Source: Streptococcus suis 10581
GTDB lineage: Bacteria; Bacillota; Bacilli; Lactobacillales; Streptococcaceae
Length of the DNA stretch: 40,401 nt
NCBI GenBank assembly: GCA_000440235.1
Contig: ALKQ01000007.1
Coordinates: 1-40,401, forward strand
Reading direction: 5' to 3'
Each line of letters opens with the position of its first letter. The first letter of the stretch is position 1. The notes beneath the pieces were generated by a model. The model was not told where the DNA came from, ran no database searches, and saw nothing but the letters and a program-made list of their open reading frames with translations. Shown in pieces: positions 32,671 to 40,401 of the stretch. A program made the translations under genes and the position numbers.

Positions 32671-33912
32671 ATGCGTAAATTTTTACTAACACTCACTACA
32701 GTTATTGCTCTTTTTTTCACTTCCACACCTATTTTGGCAGAAGATTTTTCTGTTGCAGCTAAGCATGCTATCGCGGTTGAGGTAAGTAGCGGTAAAATCT
32801 TGTATGAGCAAGATGCCGAAACCAAAGCAAGCATTGCTTCTATCAGTAAGATATTGAGCATTTACCTGGTCTACGAAGCACTGGCAAAGGGGGAGATCAC
32901 TTTAGATACTATGGTAGATATTTCTGATTATCCCTATAGTCTCACTTCTAATACAGAATTAAGCAATGTCAACCTAGATGAACGATCCTATTCAGTAAGA
33001 GACCTATTAAACGCTTCTTTAATAACATCATCCAATAGTGCTATTATTGCTCTGGCAGAAAAAATAGCCGGTAGCGAAGCTGCATTCGTAGATCGAATGA
33101 AAGCAAAAGTCCAAGAATGGGGAATTACCGACGCTAAGATTGTCAATGTATCTGGACTAGACAATACCGACTTGGGGGAAAATATTTATCCAGGCTCCAG
33201 TCCTGAAGATGTAAATATGTTTTCAGCCCTAGATGTTGCTATCATTGCAAGACGATTGATACTCGACTATCCTCAGGTTCTCGACATTACCTCACTAAAC
33301 GCCTACGATTTTGGTGGCTACACTTACTATAGCACCAACCAAATGCTAAGCGATGGTACTCACGCTCGTGGAGGGGTTGACGGCTTAAAAACAGGGACCT
33401 CAAACTCAGCAGGTTCAAGTTTTCTTGCAACAACTCAACAAGCTGGTATGCGTATTATCACAGTAGTATTGAATGCCACTGATGGGCTGACCTCTCCAGA
33501 AAATCGATTTGTCGCGACAAATGATTTGATGAACTATGTTTATTCTAACTTTTCGCTTGTTACGCTAGTAAAAAAAGGTGAAGCTTTTGAAGATAGTAAG
33601 ATAAAGGTTTTCAATGGCGAAAAAGAAACAAGTCCTGTTGTTGCGGCAGCAGATTTAACTGTTGTTCAGCGAAATCAAACTGATAATGTCCCCACCGCAA
33701 CTTTCACAACGGATATAAAAGAAATTGATGCTCCCCTCAAAGCAGGGACCTTGGTTGGCAAACTGCAACTGAAAGATCAAGATCTCATTGGAAAAGGTTA
33801 TATTTCCGAGCAAGCTAGTGTCGATATGATTATCCCTAGCGATATGAAAGAAGCATCCTGGCCTTTCTCTTGGTGGAATCAATTTGTCCGCTATGTTAAT
33901 GAAAAATTATAA
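32671..33912 (+). CDS. dacA: D-alanyl-D-alanine carboxypeptidase (PBP3, DacA)
   Basis: Low-molecular-weight penicillin-binding protein that trims the terminal D-Ala of peptidoglycan pentapeptides outside the membrane. It has a signal peptide (about 1-22). The active-site motifs are SISK (SxxK), SSN and KTGTS. A C-terminal beta-rich PBP5-type domain follows, and the protein ends with an amphipathic Trp-rich anchor (WPFSWWNQFVRYV). ATG 32671 is chosen because AGGA lies six bases upstream; the ATG at 32665 is too close. Proximity to suf is shared with other streptococci. Confidence 0.94.
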   Translation: MRKFLLTLTTVIALFFTSTPILAEDFSVAAKHAIAVEVSSGKILYEQDAETKASIASISKILSIYLVYEALAKGEITLDTMVDISDYPYSLTSNTELSNVNLDERSYSVRDLLNASLITSSNSAIIALAEKIAGSEAAFVDRMKAKVQEWGITDAKIVNVSGLDNTDLGENIYPGSSPEDVNMFSALDVAIIARRLILDYPQVLDITSLNAYDFGGYTYYSTNQMLSDGTHARGGVDGLKTGTSNSAGSSFLATTQQAGMRIITVVLNATDGLTSPENRFVATNDLMNYVYSNFSLVTLVKKGEAFEDSKIKVFNGEKETSPVVAAADLTVVQRNQTDNVPTATFTTDIKEIDAPLKAGTLVGKLQLKDQDLIGKGYISEQASVDMIIPSDMKEASWPFSWWNQFVRYVNEKL

Positions 33913-33955
33913 AAAAATAGTATGTCGAATGATGATTATCGGCATACTATTTTTT
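33912..33955 (+). terminator. dacA terminator
   Basis: AAAAAATAGTATG and CATACTATTTTTT with an inner CGA/TCG pair, overlapping the dacA stop. The T-run follows on the plus strand. Confidence 0.88.
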
Positions 33956-34016
33956 ATAGCAGAGTGACATCCGCTATTCCTTATCTACTACTTCAGTGGG
34001 GAGTTTGACAGGTTTG

Positions 34017-34168
34017 AATAGCTTTAAAGCTATTTGAGTCACAAGGTTATCTGAATTACAAAGAAGAGCGACTGCCGTCGCTCTTTATCTCCAACCTCGG
34101 TTGGAGATTGAGTTGGTGAGAGTTCCTGCGGAACTCCTCACTACATATCGCTTCCTGTAAGGAAGCGA
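34017..34168. repeat. Array of five unrelated hairpins between dacA and sufB
   Basis: AATAGCTTTAAAGCTATT (34017-34034); AAGAGCGAC/GTCGCTCTT (34064-34085); ATCTCCAACC-tc-GGTTGGAGAT (34087-34108); GAGTTCC-tgc-GGAACTC with GTGAG/CTCAC flanks (34116-34141); TCGCTTCC/GGAAGCGA (34148-34168). Stems are perfect or nearly so, loops mostly two to four bases, and the sequences unrelated. No gene is present here. Confidence 0.8.
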
Positions 34169-34169
34169 C

Positions 34170-34216
34170 GTCAGTAGGATAAAAATAGTCTCCCAGACTA
34201 TTTTTATCCTACTGAC
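34170..34216 (-). terminator. Perfect 22-bp hairpin containing the sufB stop codon
   Basis: The arm GTCAGTAGGATAAAAATAGT+CT and its exact inverted copy flank a three-base loop. The sufB stop and the last codons lie in one arm. The inner part (ATAGTCT/AGACTAT then TTTTATC) works as an intrinsic terminator; the outer part extends the stem into the coding sequence. Confidence 0.85.
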
Positions 34217-35619
34217 CCCTCCATTTCATATGCAATCAGTCTGTTGAGTTCGACTGCGTATTCCATTGGGAGTTCTTTTGTGAATGGTTCGACAAAGCCC
34301 ATGACAATCATCTCTGTGGCTTCTGATTCGGATAGGCCACGGCTCATGAGGTAATAGAGCTGTTCTTCTGAGATTTTTGATACTTTGGCTTCGTGTTCGA
34401 GGGCCACTTGTGAGTTGTGAATTTCATTAAATGGAATGGTGTCTGACTTGGAAATATCATCCATGATAATAGTATCACACTCGATATGACTAATCGACTT
34501 GGCTGAGTTTTTAGCAAAAGTCACTTGCCCACGGTAATTGACTTCTCCACCACCACGGGCAATGGATTTGGACACGATAGATGATGAGGTGCGTGGAGCG
34601 TTGTGAATCATCTTAGCACCGGTATCCTGGACTTGACCTTTATTGGCAAAGGCAATAGACAACATGGTTCCACGTGCCCCTTCACCTTCTAGGTAAACCG
34701 CTGGGTATTTCATGGTCGTCTTGGCACCAAGGTTCCCGTCAATCCACTCAACTGTGGCATTTTTCTCGGCACGGGCACGTTTGGTTACCAAGTTATAGAC
34801 GTTGTCAGACCAGTTTTGAATGGTGGTATAACGCATATAGGCACCCTCGTGGGCAATGATTTCTACAATCGCTGCATGGAGACTTGCTGTTGAGTAGGTC
34901 GGAGCTGTACAGCCTTCTACGTAGTGAACGCTTGCTCCTTCATCTACGATGATGAGGGTGCGTTCAAACTGCCCTGTTCCCTCATTGTTGATACGGAAGT
35001 AGGTTTGAAGCGGAATATCCAGCTTGACACCTTTTGGTACGTAGATAAAGGTGCCCCCTGACCAAACCGCTGAGTTGAGGGCAGCCAGTTTATTGTCTGA
35101 CGGCGGAACGAGTTTTCCAAAGTATTTTTTGAAAAGCTCTGGGTGTTCTTTAAGAGCCGTGTCGGTATCCGTAAAAATAATGCCGTGCTTGTCGTACTCT
35201 TCTTTCATATTGTGGTAGACCACTTCTGATTCGTACTGGGCAGAAGCTCCTGCCAGGTAAGCACGCTCAGCTTCTGGGATACCGATGCGTTCAAAAGTTT
35301 CCTTGATTTTGTCTGGCACATCGTCCCAGCTGCGTGCTGGTTTATCTGACGGTTTTTGGTAATAGACAATGTCATCAAAATCCAGCTCAGACAAGTCGGC
35401 TCCCCAAGTCTGCATAGGCATTTTCTTGAAGGTTTCATAGGATTTCAAACGGAATTCCAACATCCATTCTGGCTCGCCTTTGATACGGGACATTTCACGA
35501 ATGACTTCTTCGCTCAATCCCTTACCAGTCGAAGCCACCAGTTCCACGTTCTCGTCATGGAAACCGAATTTGTATTCCCCAAGATCAATCGGGGTTGGTT
35601 CAATTCTTTCTTCTGACAT
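34204..35619 (-). CDS. sufB: Fe-S cluster assembly scaffold protein SufB
   Basis: Core scaffold of the SUF system, acting with SufC and SufD to build Fe-S clusters. 471 aa from MSEERIEPT, with the SufB beta-helix and the conserved EGCTAPTYS cysteine, and [21 protein letters not shown] near the C terminus. The start is chosen from homology; no Shine-Dalgarno motif lies directly upstream. AGAAAGGA is 94 bases upstream beyond two hairpins, with GTATC near the ATG, as in pdhC and pdhD. Last gene of sufCDSUB; its 3' end lies inside a perfect hairpin. Confidence 0.94.
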   Translation of the reverse strand: MSEERIEPTPIDLGEYKFGFHDENVELVASTGKGLSEEVIREMSRIKGEPEWMLEFRLKSYETFKKMPMQTWGADLSELDFDDIVYYQKPSDKPARSWDDVPDKIKETFERIGIPEAERAYLAGASAQYESEVVYHNMKEEYDKHGIIFTDTDTALKEHPELFKKYFGKLVPPSDNKLAALNSAVWSGGTFIYVPKGVKLDIPLQTYFRINNEGTGQFERTLIIVDEGASVHYVEGCTAPTYSTASLHAAIVEIIAHEGAYMRYTTIQNWSDNVYNLVTKRARAEKNATVEWIDGNLGAKTTMKYPAVYLEGEGARGTMLSIAFANKGQVQDTGAKMIHNAPRTSSSIVSKSIARGGGEVNYRGQVTFAKNSAKSISHIECDTIIMDDISKSDTIPFNEIHNSQVALEHEAKVSKISEEQLYYLMSRGLSESEATEMIVMGFVEPFTKELPMEYAVELNRLIAYEMEGSVG

Positions 35620-35721
35620 AATATAAGATACTAAGCCCAAAAAGTATGAGTATGCTGTTACGCTTTCTTCAAAGCTTGCTGGGCCTGTTCAATTCCAATC
35701 AGAAACTGAACAATCCTTTCT
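35620..35721. repeat. Hairpin-rich sufB leader (P7)
   Basis: Between AGAAAGGA (minus strand, 35714-35721) and the sufB ATG there are two nested hairpins: TGTTCA/TGAACA and GCCCA/TGGGC, the latter with GCTTT/AAAGC inside. GTATC lies seven bases before the ATG. The edges match those of the pdhC and pdhD leaders. Confidence 0.65.
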
Positions 35722-35746
35722 GTATGATTTTCATTTTTTGTTTATT

Positions 35747-35852
35747 TATAGTCTTTTAGTTTACTTTTAGTACTAGGCAACGAGCTGCAGACAGTACTGG
35801 AGTACGGAAAAGCGAGTTAACGAAGTAATAAAAGAAAAACTAAATGACTATA
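35747..35852. mobile_element. 106-bp palindromic element between sufU and sufB (type 1)
   Basis: The ends TATAGTCTTTTAGTTTACTT and, inverted, TATAGTCATTTAGTTTTTCT; centre CAGTACTGGAGTAC. The right part GAGTTAACGAAGTAATAAAA is shared with the element at 2075-2290. It begins eight bases after the sufU stop. It is non-coding. Confidence 0.78.
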
Positions 35853-35859
35853 TTGATGC

Positions 35860-38777
<2,918 letters not shown>

Positions 38778-38793
38778 AACTTCCTCCAAAGAC

Positions 38794-39567
38794 TTAAATG
38801 TCATCTTCTTTGTAGTCGATGCCAAGCTCAGCTGCAACTTGGACATACCCTTCTTTTTCCAAGCGTTGCGCCAATTCTGGTCCGCCTGAAAGCACGACAC
38901 GGCCTTCCATCATGACATGGACTACATCAGGCGTGATGTAGTTGAGCAAGCGTTGGTAGTGGGTAATAATCATGGCACCAAATCCTTCACCACGCATAGC
39001 ATTGATCCCTTTTGACACGACTTTAAGGGCATCGATGTCCAAACCTGAGTCAATCTCATCAAGAAGGGCGAAAGTTGGCTCTAACATGAGCAGTTGTAGG
39101 ATTTCATTGCGTTTTTTCTCACCACCTGAGAAACCTTCGTTGAGGTAACGCTCTGCCATTTCCTCTTTCATGTTGAGGAGTTCCATCTTTTCATCCAACT
39201 TAGTAATGAAATCACGAACAGAAATCTTGTCTTCGTCTTCCTTACCAGCATTCATAGCTGCACGAAGAAATTCCGCATTGGTGATTCCTGGGATTTCTGA
39301 TGGGTATTGCATCGCCAAGAAGAGTCCCATACGGGCACGTTCATCGACTTCTAATTCTAAAATATTGACACCGTCAAACAGAATCTCACCTTGGGTAACT
39401 TCATAACTTGGATTACCCATGATAGCTGCTGAAAGGGTGGATTTCCCTGTTCCGTTCGGTCCCATGATGGCTGCAATTTCACCTGTTTTAAGGGTCAAAT
39501 TCACACCCTTCAAGATTTCTTTGCCTTCAATTTCCACATGAAGGTCTTTGATTTCTAATACTGACAT
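38794..39567 (-). CDS. sufC: Fe-S cluster assembly ATPase SufC
   Basis: ABC-type ATPase of the SufBCD complex. Walker A GPNGTGKST, signature FSGGEKKRNEI, Walker B FALLDEIDSGLDIDAL and H-loop ITHYQRLL are all present. MSVLEIKDL at 39567 gives 257 aa, with AAGGAG upstream. First gene of sufCDSUB. Its own promoter was not found nearby; the upstream 830 bases are repeats, with one candidate -10 at 40268-40276. Confidence 0.95.
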   Translation of the reverse strand: MSVLEIKDLHVEIEGKEILKGVNLTLKTGEIAAIMGPNGTGKSTLSAAIMGNPSYEVTQGEILFDGVNILELEVDERARMGLFLAMQYPSEIPGITNAEFLRAAMNAGKEDEDKISVRDFITKLDEKMELLNMKEEMAERYLNEGFSGGEKKRNEILQLLMLEPTFALLDEIDSGLDIDALKVVSKGINAMRGEGFGAMIITHYQRLLNYITPDVVHVMMEGRVVLSGGPELAQRLEKEGYVQVAAELGIDYKEDDI

Positions 39568-39722
39568 GCTGTGCTCCTTTTCATTTTTGTCCTCTTCAAA
39601 AACCACATTAACTGACCAAGCTAACTAGATACACCGATAAGACTCAACTTTGGCAGTGGAGAAAGAACTCGACCATTCATAGAAGAGTTCGTCAACAAGT
39701 CCTAGTTTTAAGTTGTTGAGCT

Positions 39723-39872
39723 GAAACAGTCTATTCCCAGACTGTTTCACTCCCGCCCCCGCACAGCTCAAAAGGTTCAGTGAACCTTTTGAGCTTGGAA
39801 ATAGAGCGAACTTTGTTCGCAACAGTCGTAATTGTCAGATTTGGAGTGTGAAACACGAACAAATCTGACAAT
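39723..39872. repeat. Hairpin chain upstream of sufC
   Basis: GAAACAGTCT/AGACTGTTTC (39723-39748); AGCTCAAAAGGTTC-agt-GAACCTTTTGAGCT (39765-39795, 14 perfect pairs); GCGAAC-ttt-GTTCGC (39806-39820); ATTGTCAGATTTG/CAAATCTGACAAT with an inner GTGTgaaACAC (39831-39872). TTGGAAATAGA between two of them is the same linker as in the chain at 2105-2230. Confidence 0.8.
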
Positions 39873-39937
39873 CAACCACTGCGCTGAGATGTTGACACTA
39901 ACGTTGAGAAGCGGTACGGGGCTTGAGCCCAGCCTCA
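39871..39937 (-). repeat. Dispersed repeat R3, copy 2
   Basis: Plus-strand reading ATCAACCACTGCGCTGAGAT.. and GAAGCGGTACGGGGCTTGAGC. It is the inverted relative of 21688-21765 and is followed by CCATTGGACTGTTAAACTCA, which leads into copy 3. Confidence 0.8.
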
Positions 39938-39958
39938 CTCCATTGGACTGTTAAACTC

Positions 39959-40028
39959 AATCAACCACTACTACGCTGAGATGTTGACGCTAACTTTGAG
40001 AAGTGGTGCGGGGCTTGAACCCAGCCTC
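39959..40028 (-). repeat. Dispersed repeat R3, copy 3
   Basis: AATCAACCACTACTACGCTG.. CTAACTTTGAGAAGTGGTGC. In the same orientation as copy 2; it differs by a small CTA duplication (CACTACTACG versus CACTGCG). Confidence 0.8.
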
Positions 40029-40091
40029 TTTTCTTGTTAATGATGATTTTCAGAGAGTGTTAATCTATAAAATAGTCTTTTCTGACAATTT

Positions 40092-40248
40092 TATACTCTT
40101 CGAAAATCAAAATTATCCATTGTCAACTTACCTTGATGAGTGAAAAGCTCCAGTGGAGGTTTTCAGCCTGTTACCTTGAAATAAGATAGTAACAGAGTTC
40201 CATCTTCGGCTTCGTTTCCTAGGCTACTTTTGATTTTCATTGAGTATT
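40092..40248. repeat. BOX-type intergenic element
   Basis: The ends TATACTCTTCGAAAATCAAA and TTTTGATTTTCATTGAGTAT match the boxA and boxC termini of streptococcal BOX elements. The 157-base element is non-coding, and its interior can form long hairpins. Confidence 0.8.
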
Positions 40249-40267
40249 AATTAACCATATCCACTAT

Positions 40268-40276
40268 ATTATATCA
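40268..40276 (-). promoter_or_regulatory. Candidate extended -10 for the suf transcript
   Basis: TGATATAAT on the minus strand, directly after the terminator at 40276-40298. No -35 element is evident. If active it would give sufC a leader of about 690 bases. Confidence 0.35.
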
Positions 40277-40298
40277 AAAAAAGAGCCTAACGGCTCTT
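40276..40298 (-). terminator. Intrinsic terminator of a gene beyond the right edge
   Basis: On the minus strand AAGAGCC-gtta-GGCTCTT followed by T-run. It would end a minus-strand transcript entering from the right of the window. Confidence 0.85.
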
Positions 40299-40401
40299 AT
40301 CTTGTTTAGAAAGATTCTTATTTTCTTTTTTTGCTAAATTCCCAAAGTAAGTTCTAGTCTGTCTTAAAAACTGGAAATTAGACTGAGACAAAGAAATAAG
40401 G

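Larger units (their letters stand above)
39568..40401. other. 834-base gene-free repeat region upstream of sufC
   Basis: No gene is supported. It contains, from sufC outward, a mostly unique stretch (39568-39720), a hairpin chain (39723-39872), two inverted copies of repeat R3 (39871-39937, 39959-40028), a BOX element (40092-40248), a weak minus-strand promoter candidate, a terminator (40276-40298) and the repeat CAAAGTAAGTTCTAGT (40343-40358). Confidence 0.75.

Noticed and set aside
32532..32861. 109-codon minus-strand frame across the oppA-dacA gap
   Set aside because: It covers both divergent promoters and is antisense to the dacA start; no ribosome-binding site.
39625..39822. 65-codon open frame upstream of sufC
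   Set aside because: It runs through the hairpin chain, has no ribosome-binding site and no recognisable protein features; its composition follows the palindromes.
39568..40401. Remnant of an insertion-sequence transposase
   Set aside because: No frame in the region shows transposase-like sequence; everything found is non-coding repeat.

Overview
The window looks like chromosomal DNA of a Streptococcus, most probably S. suis or a close relative. The reasons are the AT-rich base composition, the gene order ecsA-ecsB-ccrZ-trmB-rimP-nusA-ylxR-ylxQ-infB-rbfA, sufCDSUB next to dacA, a pyruvate dehydrogenase operon whose E3 subunit carries a lipoyl domain, and a BOX-type intergenic repeat. The species is inferred. 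No rRNA, tRNA, CRISPR array, prophage or intact insertion sequence was seen.

Layout (37 protein genes, 33 of them on the minus strand). 1-2.0 kb: licT, an antiterminator gene with its own RAT/terminator leader, and a HAD phosphatase. 2.0-8.66 kb: the pdhABCD operon (E1alpha, E1beta, E2, E3), whose gaps are full of palindromic repeats. 8.8-9.5 kb: a TRIC/UPF0126 membrane protein (+). 9.5-11.5 kb: two lipoproteins. 11.8-20.9 kb: ecsAB-ccrZ-trmB, then rimP-nusA-ylxR-ylxQ-infB-rbfA (translation and transcription factors), with an internal promoter before rimP. 20.96-21.7 kb: hit and a small coiled-coil membrane protein (+). 22.1-24.2 kb: tsaE-GNAT-LCP operon. 24.3-26.35 kb: yloU-fakA. 26.5-32.5 kb: an oligopeptide transporter, with oppA separated by a terminator from oppDFBC, which has its own promoter containing a CodY-like box. 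32.7-33.9 kb: dacA (+). 34.2-39.6 kb: sufCDSUB for Fe-S cluster assembly. 39.6-40.4 kb: a gene-free stretch built of repeats.

The genes themselves are ordinary streptococcal housekeeping genes. The unusual content lies between them. (i) A family of roughly 80-130 bp imperfect palindromes has related arms, but each copy has a different perfect hairpin at its tip; copies fill the pdh operon. (ii) In pdhD, pdhC and sufB a hairpin-forming segment lies between an AGAAAGGA Shine-Dalgarno-like motif and the start codon, 94-130 nt apart, with a shared GTATC just before the ATG. (iii) A separate 106 bp element abuts stop codons at pdhD, lcp and sufU. (iv) Chains of short, unrelated, near-perfect hairpins share arms, as if made by serial fold-back copying. 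(v) A repeat supplies the last eight codons and stop of one gene. Together they suggest that 5' and 3' mRNA ends in this genome are being remodelled by small palindromic elements. The sequence observations are direct; the functional readings are inference.
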